Assembly (NCBI RefSeq): GCF_010389155.1
Contig: NC_057761.1
Location: 10,604,501-10,668,500, forward strand
Origin: Erigeron canadensis
Taxonomy: Eukaryota > Streptophyta > Magnoliopsida > Asterales > Asteraceae
DNA: 64,000 bases
Direction of reading: 5' to 3'
Both the position numbers and the translations under genes were made by a program. Below the pieces are notes generated by a model. It searched no databases. It was not told where the DNA came from and saw only the letters and a program-made list of their open reading frames with translations. This document shows, one piece after another, positions 35,788-49,000 of the stretch. How positions within the stretch are numbered: the stretch's first letter is position 1; every line of letters starts with the position of its first letter.

Positions 35788-36107
35788 GTTGTTTTGGCAA
35801 GGAGCTACTGGGTCATCTCTTGATTGTATATATGAACAATTGGGTCATGATGTTGTTTTGGCAAGGAGCTACTGGGTTATCTCTTGATTGTATATATGAA
35901 AAATTGTGTCATGATGTTGTTTTGGCAAAGAGCTACTGGGTTATCACTTGATTATATACATGAACAACTGTGTCATGATGTTGTTTTGGCAAGGAGCTAC
36001 TGAGTTATCTCTTGATTGTATATGTGAACAATTGTGTCATGATGTTGATATAGCAATGAGCTATTGTGTTATCTCTGGATTGCATATGTGAACAACCGTT
36101 GGATGAA
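35788..36107 (+). repeat. 64-bp tandem array, five copies
   Basis: Units begin GTTGTTTTGGCAAGGAGCTA at 35788, 35852, 35916, 35980 and, more diverged, 36044. They differ by a few substitutions and there is no consistent open frame. Confidence 0.9.
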
Positions 36108-36195
36108 GATGAGAATGGGAGATGTGTTGTAACCAAAAACAAACATATAGGTTATTTTAAGAATTTTGTAGAGAAAAGGGGGGGATAAAAATTCA

Positions 36196-36303
36196 AAGCT
36201 TCCATGTTTTCTGTCCAAAATTCTTTGGTGTTCGTAGCAATGAAGATCATGGTGTTTCGACGGGGTTTAGTCATGGTATCTTTTTTGGTTTTGAATCTGT
36301 GTG
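36196..36303 (+). pseudogene. Decayed copia integrase C-terminal scrap
   Basis: One frame reads FHVFCPKFFGVRSNEDHG then FSHGIFFGFES, which aligns with the conserved copia stretch that goes H.FG....N..DH...F....D.G.F.GYS after the integrase core. Only about 35 codons remain. It shows the interior of this element came from a copia pol region. Confidence 0.45.
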
Positions 36304-38079
36304 ACATGTGTCCAACCTAGTTTTTGGATCAAAGGCGCCTGATTAAAGATTAGGTGATTCAGATGAATCAGATGAAGATTGCAGACCAGGATTGAAAATC
36401 CGAGTAAACTGTTCATGATCTTTGCTTAACATGTGTTTGGGATTTTGTCGAAAAGCTTTTGTGATAAAGTTAATCATTTGTAGTCAAGTAATTAAAAATC
36501 AAATCTTTATTTAATGCCAATGATGTAAAGATGATTAATCCGGTGACTAGTGATGAGGTTGCAGATTAAGTGGTTCTCTATGTATTTTGGAGATGCTTAC
36601 CTTGAGGGGTTTGATATTAAAGACTTCAGGTGATTGGTGGATTCATGAAGATACAAGACAAAGTCAGACACTATTGGTTGAAGACATGGATCTTGTGAGT
36701 GTTGCATATCTGAAATTCAAGTTACATAACTTCTTATCGTTATGAGAGCTGATTAAATTCGATGCTGATTGTTGGAGATTTAACTTCTTTATCATATGTC
36801 GGTTAAGCTTGAGGATCAAAATAGATTAAGCAATATTATTTTGCATAATGTCTGGAGTGATGATATCCGAATTGCATGAGGAGGCAATGATGTATGTATT
36901 ACTTTGAAGTGATGATGTTTGGCGTGATAATATTGCTTGGAGCTTAATTTGGATGTTACTGTTCAGGGGGACAATTACAATCTGAGTAATGGATTTGTTA
37001 ATTGTCATAAGGATACAGAAATTTTGAGGTTTGAAGATCAGTGTGCAACGCATAAAGATCAAGTCTTACCGAAAGAAGACATAATATTATTAGTTAACAA
37101 AAATTTGTTGATTACAGATTTTTTTAACTAATGATTGTCATAAGTGATAGCAATAGTCAAGGAGTGCTTGGTTGTACTCCTCTGTACTATTTCCATGCAT
37201 TACAAGTGAAGACTTTGAAGATCGATGAAAACTTCTAAATGCTGATGTCAAGGGAGAGTCTGTTGGTGCAATTCCGGGTGACAACATCATTATAGAAATT
37301 TGTCTTGAGTCTATTAAATATGTACTTGTAATGAACGTTAAGTTTTCGCATGTAATAAGTTGAACTCATGCCAGTCAAACTCGTGTTGACCCGGTCAAAC
37401 TTGTGTTGACTTGGTCGAGATCGACCTACACGAGGTCGACTGATTAGACGTCGGCCCGGTCCGGTCCATGTTTAAGCATATATATATATATATAGATGTA
37501 AGGTTTAGGTTTCGGTAGAGAAAGAGGAAGAGAGAGAGAGAGAGAGAGAGAGTTTTGGTTGCAACCTGTAAACCTCTCATTTGTATTGTTTCTTGTATTT
37601 TCATATTCCGAACTTGGTATTTTACTTGTAATTGCATTTACTGAAGTAATATATGGTTCCAATTCTTATATGTGTTGTTGATTGCTTTTATATAAGAATT
37701 TCCGTACTTATACATTAGTTACTTAATCTCGTTGATCCGGTGGCAAATGGACTTTCCGTAAGTTAACTTACACATGCTTGTTCCTTCCATTTCCGACCAC
37801 CACCACCATGATCATCTCCGACCACCACCATCATCCTTCGGCGACAGCGACCATCTCCGGCGAGACTTACATATGTGTAAGTATAACTTACCCATATTTT
37901 TACATTTTACGTAAAAGTATTTTTTTTTTTTTTTCATATGTTAATTCTCGTATTGATAATGTTATAAGAGTATTTGACACAGGTCTAGTAACAAATCTAT
38001 AATCCTTTTTCATTTACTTGTCTCCCAACAAATTTCCCAGGTTATTAATATTATTGCTATAGTTTTCCTTTTTCCAATA

Positions 38080-38158
38080 ATAGGGAAGCAATACCTTTGT
38101 GTAGAGCTAAGGCTGTCTACGCCTTAAATCTCTATACCCCGCGCAGGGTTCTTGTTTT
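38080..38158 (+). mobile_element. SINE body fragment
   Basis: GAGCTAAGGCTGTCTACGCC then CTCTATACCCCGCGCAGGG resembles the Au-type SINE body, without a head. It lies about 250 bases before the UFD1 start codon, so in or near its 5' UTR or promoter. Confidence 0.4.
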
Positions 38159-38403
38159 CCTTTTTCCTACAAAACACAAAAATAAAACCGAATACCATAT
38201 TATTATTATTTACTCGTATTATTTTTAGGTAAGCATACTTTGCCCTCCATATATTCTTCTTCTTATTATTAATATTATTTTATGTAGCTAATAATCATTG
38301 ATATTGTTTACATCATCCATTATTATTGAAAATACGATTGATTGATTTATTCTGTTAATAGGTATTGATTGATTTGTGCCTTTGTGGTGTAAGATAAGTA
38401 AAC

Positions 38404-41400
38404 ATGGTATGTATCTTTTCTTAACTTTTTGCTTGCTTTATCGTCTATATATATATAAGTATATGTATGTGTGTATATATTTTTAGTACTGATGTTCCAT
38501 GTCAAATTCTTCTTGGCAATTTTTGAAGTTTTTACAGTCCAGTTTAACCAGTAATAACAATTTACTGTCCGAAATTAATTGTTGAACTTTAGAAATACAT
38601 ATTTACTAGTAGTATCAGTGTGTTATCTTCTATATATAGAGAGAATTTAGGCATTCAAATTTTCAAAACTTATAGAGGTGCCAAAAGTTAAGCAGACAAG
38701 TGTAAGTGGATCGGAATGTCGTTTTCTTTTTCTCATATATAGGTGAAATGTTAGGCCAGAAAAGGAAAAAATACGACCTCCTGTTTGTATCGTAATGAGG
38801 GGTTAACAAGTAATGCAAGCAAAAATATATGTTGAATAGACTTTTAATGGACATGCCTAAGTAGCATTATCTTTCGGTTGAAGTTTAAGACTTTTTAATT
38901 TGGATTAGGATATTTCTTACGGACTTCATGGCTGTAGTTTTTGAGATGTAACTTGTAAGTCCATAATACTGTCTGACGTATAAGTCTTTGTTAGACCAGA
39001 TGATTAATGTTGTATGATATACAATAGGAAGAGTTCAATGATTATTAAACTATATATGTCATCAACCATTATGTATCATTTTGATTATAAGTAACCAAGC
39101 CTTAGAGATATATATATATGCATCCTCATTTAGTCATTTTTCTTTATATTACAAGAATAGGAATGTTACATTATCCGAGTGAGATAACATGACTTGCACT
39201 TGGTGTTACTAGTGTATCAATGCTATTCTACTTTCATGCCACCATTATCAAACTCCCAGTCGTTAGTTATTTACTTATTGTTATACTTGAGAGTAAAACA
39301 GTTATCACCGAACACCTCTTTGTTATATGTATTTGTGATTCAAATTTTGCTCTTGCTTTCACCAAAAAAACTTAATAAATCATTCTTTTTGATACAGAAA
39401 GTAGGAATATGTCTTCTGCAGCTTTTACTTCTTTTTTTTTTGTGATAACTTAAAGCTCTCATCTTTTTTATATGGTATCCATATGTGCACGTCTTCTTGT
39501 TAAGTTTCTATGTATCAGAAGTTACTTTATGTGGGTTGACTGAATTTTTAAAAAATTTTATATATCAAAATGGTTTTCATCTTAAGAAGTAAATAGTATC
39601 AATAGAGTACTGCTTTATATAAATACAATGGGCCATCTTTTACTTAGCCTGTAGAACAGATGATTTGGCCTTAATTTATGTTTGTAGGTTGTACACAAGA
39701 AATAATTAGGCGTAGATAAGCTATCTATATTTCATCTTGTTTACGACTTCTCACTCCTTTTAATAGACATGCTTTTATGATCGTTTTTTTGTTGCATCTC
39801 TCTCTAGCGGTACTTTCTAGGGTCTCTGTTTCTGATTTACTAGGTTGTAGATGATATTAGCAATCACTGATATTGACCGTACCATATTAACATTAATATT
39901 TATATTTCGTGAAATGCAGTATTTTGATTACAGATATCATGGAACTTCTTTTGAACAAACATATCGGTGTTACCCTGCCTCTTTTATTGACAAGGTTTGG
40001 AAGCTTTACATTGTGTTCGATATGTACTAGCGCTTGCCCCTTCAAATCATCTACTCTGCTATTGACAGAGTCTTTCAAATCCACCCTTGTAAAACTTGAA
40101 TAATTTTTTGTATTCAAAAATCCATGTCAAGAAAGTGGACAATTATTAGGAATAGACAGAGTACATGTTTTTACCATTATAACTTGATGTCATGTTCTAT
40201 TAGAATTGTTCAATCATTTAACACTTTGATCTCTCTCTCTCTTCTCTCTTATTTTCAGCCCCAGATTGAAAATGGTGATAAAAGTGAGTGCTTTTTTTGT
40301 TTGTTATTTTGTTTGCTATCTGAATCTATGTATATTTTGTCTTTTAAGTTTGCCAAACTGATATTTCTTGGTTTCTATTCCAGTTATAATGCCTCCTTCT
40401 GCACTTGATCGCCTTGGTTAGTTTATAAATAGTAGATTATTTAAGCAGCAGTTAAAAGTTAATCTATGTAAAACAATAATGAGCAAGCTGGTATACTGCA
40501 GCTTCCCTTCACATTGATTATCCAATGCTCTTTGAGCTGCACAATACTGCTACCGAGAGAGTTTCACATTGTGGGGTTCTCGAGTTCATTGCTGAAGAAG
40601 GCTTGATATACATGCCTTATTGGGTATACATTTCTTAAATTGCTTCTATATTTTAGTTGTCTGTGTAATAATAGTCACATGTCAGATGCAGTAATTTTTG
40701 CAAACGTTAAATATTCTATTGCAACTTCAAGTCATAGCAATTATATTAATCAGTTGAAAACACGAATCCATACATTCCTTAGTCATTCCATTTTGGCATT
40801 CAGGCCTGATAGATCTCTAAGGCTTATGCATTTATGCAAACTGATGTCTCTATCTAGATGATGGAAAATCTGCTCTTAAAAGAAGGAGATACTGTTCGCA
40901 TAAAGAATGTGACCCTTCCAAAGGGTACATACGTCAAATTGCAACCACACACATCGGACTTTTTGAGTATCTCAAACCCAAAAGCTATGTAAGTCTACAA
41001 GTCCTTCCATCCTCAGCTATGTATTGCATATCAATTAAATATCACCATTTGTTTCTTGCAAGTCAACCTTGTAATATTTATCCTCTTACTGTGTGCAGCT
41101 TAGAGACGACTCTGAGGAACTTTTCTTGTTTAACAACCGGAGATAGCATTATGGTGGCATATAACAACAAGAAATACTACATAGATATCATTGAATCAAA
41201 GCCTTCCAGTGCGATAACCATCATTGAAACCGACTGTGAAGTAGACTTTGCCCCTCCTCTTGATTACAAGGAACCAGAGAGGCCAGTATCATCTGTTCCC
41301 TCAACCAAGACATCCACTGAAGGTACTCATTTATTTGCATGTCTGAAGTCTGGGTGACAAATGTACGGGCTGGGTAACAGTTTGAAAGATTTGCTTGAGT

Positions 41401-42375
41401 TGGGTTGGCCACAATCTTTTGTCTATTTAATAATTTTATTGCTTCAATACTTTAGAAATAATTTTTCTGTTACAGTAATAACCAAAATTCATATGGTGTA
41501 GAAATTATACCGTGGGCAACTTTTGACCCCTTCTGTATTGACGTGTGACATTAAAACATAAATTGACCCATTAAATGTAAAGGCAGATAATATTTGGCCA
41601 TTCTTATGTAACAATTTATTTATTTTATAACAATGCAGATCAAGCAGCTCCAGCTGAGGAACCAACATTTAACCCATTTACCGGATCAGGGAGAAGGTTG
41701 GATGGTAAATCCTTGAAGCACCAGCCAGCGTCTGTATCCTCCCCTTCTGGGTCCAAAGAGAAGCAACCTGCAGTTTCCAATGGAGGCGGGCAGGCATCCA
41801 CCGGTTCTACTTCACAAAACAGCTCTCGTCAATCTCAAGGAAAGCTTGTTTTTGGTTCTAATGCCAGCCGCGGTCCAGTTCTTCAAAAGCACAAGGTATA
41901 TGAACTTTTATACAACTTGTATAGGGATCATAAATTAATTTTCATACTTGCTTTCCGCGTGTTAAAAGAATACCAAAGGTCTTGACTTGATCTTTTCGCT
42001 GAAAAAGTTTTCATATAATAAGTGCCTTTCTTTCCTCACATAAGAGTTTTCAGTTTTGATCTCTGTGATTGGATATTCAAACGTTTCATTAGTTTTGCAT
42101 CTAATTTTAATAGTTAATACAATTTCCATTCTCCGTATCTAATACGCCTATGTTGACCGTAATAATAGTAGAAGATGTGTTCGTAAGGAGAGATGGTTGT
42201 CATAAAAAAAGAAGTAGAAACCGCGTAATCATAGTTTTTATACGCATTCTAGTTGGTTTGTTGACTCATAAGCATGTTTGCCTATTTGCAGGAAGCGCCT
42301 AAAGAAGAGCAGCCCCCAAAGGAAGAACAGAAGTTCCAAGCCTTCACAGGGAAAAAATACTCACTTAAGGGATAA
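38404..42375 (+). CDS. UFD1: UFD1-type ubiquitin recognition protein of the CDC48 complex
   Basis: Coding exons: 38404-38406, 39920-39994, 40259-40283, 40384-40416, 40502-40623, 40858-40988, 41099-41322, 41639-41895, 42292-42375. All introns are GT-AG and phases agree, giving 317 aa, close to plant UFD1 lengths. UFD1 with NPL4 recruits the AAA ATPase CDC48/p97 to ubiquitylated clients for proteasomal degradation, including from the ER. The first 180 residues are the UFD1 double-psi barrel fold: [15 protein letters not shown] (12-26), [52 protein letters not shown] and [20 protein letters not shown]. The tail is Ser/Gln/Gly rich and ends GKKYSLKG. The start codon alone makes exon 1, spliced over 1.5 kb to TATTTTGATTAC; this fits the conserved N-terminus. 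An acceptor-like TGTTAATAG upstream suggests a 5' UTR intron too. The UFD1 and epimerase stop codons are about 685 bp apart, so transcription is convergent. Confidence 0.93.
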
Positions 42376-43059
42376 CCTTCAGTTGTGTTTATCAACTTTT
42401 ATCAAATCTCATATGGCTTTAACTTGTAGTTCAACTTAGCCTTAAATTAAAAGTTAAAGATGATGCAAGCCTCCCTTCATGGTTCATGGTTGTGTTTGTA
42501 TTTTGACGAAGCACTTTTAGTGTTACTTTGTGTTTGAGTTCATCACCAACATGTCTGTCCCACAAGCCAGCTAGCATTATTTCACGGAGAAACCGTTATT
42601 TGACATTTAAGCAATTTGTAGGTGATTGCTTTTTGTACTATTATCGAAGAAAATATTGTAACTATCATTGATATTTAAATTATATTCCAAGTTGGAACAA
42701 TGCTCCCTATCAACAATATCCTCTGTAACTTGCTTTTTCATTTCTCCCCCAAAATACCATACATCGGTGGAATTTAAGCAATTGTAAACAACATTCTTAG
42801 AGTTATAGGAGACTATTTGTCAAAAAAACACTTAAAAGATTCAATATATGGCTAACCTCAATGCAGCATCGTTATGTTTTTATTAGAAACAAGCTCAGGG
42901 TATAAATTTACAAAATGAAGTTTTTGATCTGCAATATGGAAAATTTGTATTTCCTGTCAAATTTCTTTTGTTTTCCCTGTTCTCTGACTACTCTTTCTTG
43001 AGTGCATCGCCTCGGGTCAATAGCAAAATAGTAATAAAAAATTGTGGCGAGGATCTATT

Positions 43060-46000
43060 TCAAACTGCCACCTTTTGGGATAAGATGGCTTTCAGTGCTT
43101 CCTTGATGAATGGATATTTGTATGAAAATCCCAACTCTTTGGCTCTTACCGGAACCACCCGTTGTCCTTCCAAAACCTGCCAAAACCCCCACACTTTGAA
43201 TCATTGCATAGTGATTATAAGATCAAAGGTTCCTTAGAACCTAGAGTTCAGGTTGTAGTGCTATGTTATACCTTACCGATGCATATAATAATTTCACAAA
43301 GTGCTTACCACTGTAGCACCTTCTCCAAGGACGGCTTTGAGGGCCAAGTCGGGTACAGGTAACCATGACGGCCGTCCTAAGACAGACCCCAGGTGTTCGC
43401 ACATCTCACCTAGGCGAACAGGATTTGGTGCAGTTCCATTGATAACCCCTGATATCGTATGCAAGAATTCAAGGTCAATGTATTGGTAAAAAGATGTGCT
43501 GGAGGCACATTCTGTGTTTGACATATCAAATTTTCATAACAAGCGTAGAGATGGAAACTCCAACCCATTTATATCTGAATGGGTTGATTTAGATAATCAT
43601 TTGTGTCTAAGAGAATATTAAAAAGTTAACTAAGGAAATGGATAAGTCGCCCATTCATAAGTCTCAAGTATCTGTTTCTTGGATGAAGCATATAATTATT
43701 GTAACAATATAGTTTTGATAACCATATTTAACGCAACAAGCAAGGCTTGAATCAAGTTGTTAACACCCTTGATCTGGAGACAGAGGTCAAGGGTTCAATC
43801 CTTACTTCTTGTAGATTAACTCAACCCAAACAGAGGTAAACGATCTTTGTTACCAAATCTGCGCATTTACTAAAACCAAGATGCAATCAAACCCAAAAAG
43901 GACTTTTCTCTGAATCTGTGTCAAGTCAGCTTCCACCTCAATAGACAAATGGAAATCATAGGTTGTCAATTGACTTGTTCAAGAAAAGAAATGGAGGCAT
44001 TAAGCCATATACATTTTTTCAAGAGCATAAAGTGATGGGCACCACTTTTTATTGCATAATTGCAAAGACCGAATATTTTCACGTGACTCAGACCCATGGA
44101 TTTCTAGTATAGAAGACTATAGCAAGCAATCTGATTTTACTATTCTCTTTTTTTTTAAAACAAGATTTTGCTATTCTTGATTGTAAATAGTTAATAAAGA
44201 GCACATATTAGTATAAACAAGTAAAAGGTGTCACCTTTATACGATGGATTTGATAAGGCTTCGTATAACATATTCACCAAGTCATCTACATGAATCCATG
44301 AAAACCTACAAGATCCCAGCAAAAATATTATAGCGATCTTCATTTTTTTATGCAACCATGCGAGTTCAGCTCTATGCTATATAAAACTCTTGGTCAAGAA
44401 GCCATTCATAAAGCATAGCTTGGATCAAAGCAATTATACGTCCTAGATCTAAAGAACAGTTTGGAATCAAATCCAAACACAAATCACTAGAGATGGATAT
44501 TTTGACCCGCTAGCAATCCAGCATCTGCACAAGTCTACTTGGGTTATGTTATACATCTAACGGGTCAAATGAATAACAAGCTTTTGCTAAAAGGGCAAGG
44601 GGTCAAGTAGATTGGACGCGTTGAAATTTACATAAACTACATACTTTTAATTTTGATAGATACCAAAACTATTTTGTAATAATATATTGTTTCTAATCAT
44701 ATATTAAAACCTAGATATTTATATTCTTTCAGACATATATATATAGATATATATTTGGTTCTACCTAACGCCAACCAAATATTTCTCATTTTGACCTATT
44801 AAGAAACCTTCCCCCCATCCATTTTGCCACCTCTAGTCTTAGCCAATATTATGTTATCACGGAAACGGAAATTAATAGATACCATTGTTTCCCAGAGCCT
44901 AATGGTCCCCCAGCAAACATCATAAAGATGGGAATCATTTTAGCTGCAGAGTGACAAGAACCAAGTGTTAAAAATTCCAAGCTAAGCATTATTTGCTTTA
45001 CAAATTGTACAACTACATGCGAGGCCCAGGAAGTCTGTTGCATCCCTGACTTTAACGCAAGTTGAAACACATTCATAAAACTCATTAGGACATTCTTCTT
45101 AGTTAATTCACAAGAAATCTTCAATGTGCATAGTGAATTAATGAACATCTTTAAAAGAATCACAAGAAGGCATAAATAAAGTGATTCAGAGAATTTAAAC
45201 AAACCTAAAGCGCCACCATCTTTCCCCAAAACTACACCAATACGAATGAGAGCGAGCCGAACATCCTTATCAACTCCAAGGGCTGTTCCCTCCCATTCTC
45301 TGCAAACCTGATGATACAGCAAAAAGTAGTTAGCAAGTACATAGGAAACAAATAGCTAAAGTAAAAAATCCATTAGACCCAAATAATATCTACAGTAATT
45401 CAGTGAAGGTGCCATTAGTTCACCTCAGCAAGATAATCATTTCCAGACGAGCTTTGTTCGTCAAACACTTGAGTTTCACTAGTGCCTGAGTCAAAATATT
45501 TTCGATTTAATAATGAATACAATATCATTTGGAAGCTAAACAAATGCAAATGAATTTGAATACTACACACCATGTCACCAGCTTATTTACACTTTTTATT
45601 TGACCAATCTAGTTTTACCATTCATTATAATTAAAGGCGGCAAAACGGTTCACGTCAAAGAAGGTAATGTATTTCACATGTTGAGAAGGGTTAGGCGAGC
45701 TGAAACACTTTTATGTCCATTATTTAAAGTTTACAAATGATTAATGTATCAAGTACTATTAGAAAAATCATATAATTAAAATAGCATATAACTTGTTCTG
45801 ATTAAAGCGAGTTAAAAGTTTGAAAACATTTTGCATAAATTTGGCTACTTACAACCCCATTGACCAGTTTCATTTGAGCCAAGTTTCAATATTTCGCCTT
45901 TTAAACTGTTGGATTCAAAATCTAACCCAAAGTCGCTCATATTCATTTGTTTGGACCGAATTTGATTTTTACATCCCAAGAAAACCTCTAGTTCTTACAT

Positions 46001-49000
46001 GATAACGCATATAACTTTCACATAACACAACTTAAAAGTAGTAACTTTCTAATTTCAGGCTCAATAGCTTGAAGCTAATAAAAAATATAACAGCTCATTA
46101 AAAAGTCAAAGGGAAAAAACTCTATTCAGAGCTTACAGTTAGAGTTGGATGCCACTTTAAAAGCAGAAAAAACTTTTTTACAGGAAACAATATAAAGAGA
46201 ATGTTGTATAAAGCACACATACCATAATAGCCCACTGCTGTTGCACTAACCAAAACTTTTGGTCTTGCCTCACTTGGGGAGTTATTTATCAAATCAACAA
46301 CCTTCATGATCATGAAAGAGGCATGTCAACAGCATACATAAATGTCATGCTCATTCCTCTATAACATTCCATTTTCTTTTTGAGGACCAATAATCACATT
46401 CATGCTCAGCAATTATAATTTATGGGACCCACAAATTGAAAGTGCTAAGTGGTCATATCGAATTTAGCCATATTCTCCTATGTGTTATTTATATATTTTT
46501 TTATTTATTTTTTGCAATAGTAATGCCTTTATGCTTGTGACATAAAGTTATTACTTTGCATTTTCTGTGGAGTTCTTTTATGTAATCCAAAACATTACCT
46601 TTGAAGTGACTCTGATCCTGCTTTGCTTGATCTCTTTCTTGATCTGTAGTAGCAGAAAGCCAGAAAGCATATTAATCAAACAAAGTTAGAAAATATGTTG
46701 TTGTGCCACTTATTATATATCAAACAGTAAATCAGACACTTAGTCTACAGACTACAGCTAAAGGGAAAGGCAGAACTATTTACATGAGGTCACAAAAAGT
46801 TTACACATTATTTGATACAAGTTAATGAATTGACGAAACATTGGTCGACAGAAAATGCAACAAATTATTACCTACAAATACTGTTTTATCATCCTCTCAT
46901 CTTCCATACAACTTTCAGAAGCGAGAATGTTGAGCAACTCGGAATAATGAAGATATTCAACGTAAGGCTCCATGAATAGGACTCATCATGGTAACACTTC
47001 TCTCTTTTTCTTCATTACATTTTATGAATTTTGATTTTTCGGATGATAATAAAACCAAAAAAGTGTTTGGAAGACTGCCTAACACATTAAAATTAAAGAA
47101 GAATGGGACACCTTGTGGAAGTTGAATGTGCTCGATTAGGTAATCACATCTTTGAATTTCACAAGAACACACTAAATTAGTTTCCAAAGGAGACGTGGTA
47201 CGTGCCTATGGTTGGTTATTTAAAAAACCAACAAAGTAAACTTATATAGTGTTGAAGTAACTTTTGAGTAACAAACATATCAGGATGAAACATTGTCAGT
47301 TTGAGCAGTAGAAAATGCTGGCCAATTTAACAAATGCAGCTGTAATGCGGGAATCATGTACAAGAGCCAACAAGGGATTTTTATATGTAAAAATATCAAG
47401 TGAGTTGGTTACATACCTCAGGAGACCATCTTGTACTAATAGGCAGCCCAGCTAAGTTTACAACACCAGTTGACCCTTCAATGCAATCTTTCCACTGCGC
47501 CTCTTCTGCAATTACAATGCCTGGGAAATCCTTAACTACAATGAAAAAAGTAATATTAAGAAGTTAGAAAGAGACAATGTGATATCATGACTTCCACAAA
47601 AGAAACATTTAAACCGGTAAATTAAACGACATAATTACTACATTTATAATTTGGATTACAGTGTTGAAAAATAATATTAAGACGTATTTTTCGACATCAT
47701 TATCTGGCCAAAACTATTATATATTTTCAGGTACAGGAACTTGTTAAGATTTTTGCATGTATAATGGACAAGGTTATCTTGATATAAAAGAGCCTACTAT
47801 GATAGTTAGAGAAGTCCATAACTCTTATTATAACTGGCTAACTGCCCAGGAGGTCAGGTTTTATGCATCAAATCAGTTTAGAATGTGAACAAAAAGGTTC
47901 ACTTTTTTCCAAGTTCAATGGAGAAATGAATCATAAATCTTTACACACCAAGCAGAAGAATGTAGAATTTTGCAAAAGTATCAGATTAGTAGTTCAGGTC
48001 TTTGGGAAATGCAGAGCCATTGACTATTCAAGCAAAAGTTGAACTTTATAGAATAAAATAGATTTCTTGTGACATTTTTATCATATTACATATAGATCAA
48101 TTATCATTACCTTCTTACCCGGAAAAATGGACTGTGCTTTAGAACTGGATCTTGTCAATACACATATACTATGGTTATCTGTAATCCAGAGTTCCAATAA
48201 GATTCAATCAGATATACATTATTACAGAACAAAGACAATCTATTAAGTTGACACATAAGCAGAAACATACATACCCTAAAGTTGTATCATATACTGTGTT
48301 TTAAAGTTGTTATATGGTTATAACAGCCAGATTTCAAAATCCATGAAATTTGCAAACCCGGAAATCCTCATAAAGATTATCTTATTTACGATTTCATTAG
48401 AGTGTAGCCTTGTAGGCGTCCCATTCATCGTGATACTAAATTCACCTTTACGATTCAAACTCATGTGGGATGGCCAGTGCTTACTATTTCATCATTTTTA
48501 TTTATGAAACTGTCAACTACAAGGTTATAGCATAAAAACTTTTCAAACAGTTGAAACACATGTCAGTTACAAACGTGTACATTTTGCAGGACTTATGAAG
48601 GTTTTGTCTGTAATAATAGATACAGACATATATAGCATAATGGGATGGTTAAAAATAAAACCTCCATTTCGCAGGATTCATGAAGAAAAACTACCTATGG
48701 AAAGTTTAGCCTTCCATAACTAGTAATCCCGTAGCGGTGTCCTAGACATTTTCCTGGGATCCAAGAGTTTTTTCTTTTTTTCTGACGGCAACATCCCAAG
48801 AGGTTTACCCTTTGAGGTTCAAACCGGGTCTCTTATGAGACCACATTGGAGATGGTTTCACGGGACTCATAAAGGTTTTACCTAAAATACAATTTTACTT
48901 TTAATTTACTCAAACATCAAATAACAATTTTACACGGCAATAGGCAAACGGGCAACAACAAAGTAACATACAATGCCGTCTTCCACAGGTTTTGGGCCCC

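Larger units (their letters stand above)
34211..37757 (+). mobile_element. Non-autonomous LTR retrotransposon, 3.5 kb
   Basis: Left LTR 34211-34728 (518 bp) and right LTR 37259-37757 (499 bp) share TGTTGGTGCA...TCCGGGTGACAACA onward; the length difference is mostly a duplication around GGTCGAGCTCGACC in the left copy. The flanking duplication is GTAAG (34206-34210 and 37758-37762). TGGTATCAAAGCC at 34731-34743 is an iMet-type primer site, and AAGGGAGAG near 37250 a short purine tract. The interior has no intact gag or pol, only two tandem arrays and one decayed integrase scrap, so it would depend on proteins from another element. Confidence 0.85.

Noticed and set aside
37778..38002. 74-codon open stretch with a His/Thr-rich start
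   Set aside because: It comes from a CGACCACCACC simple repeat and a T run in the flank of the LTR insertion.
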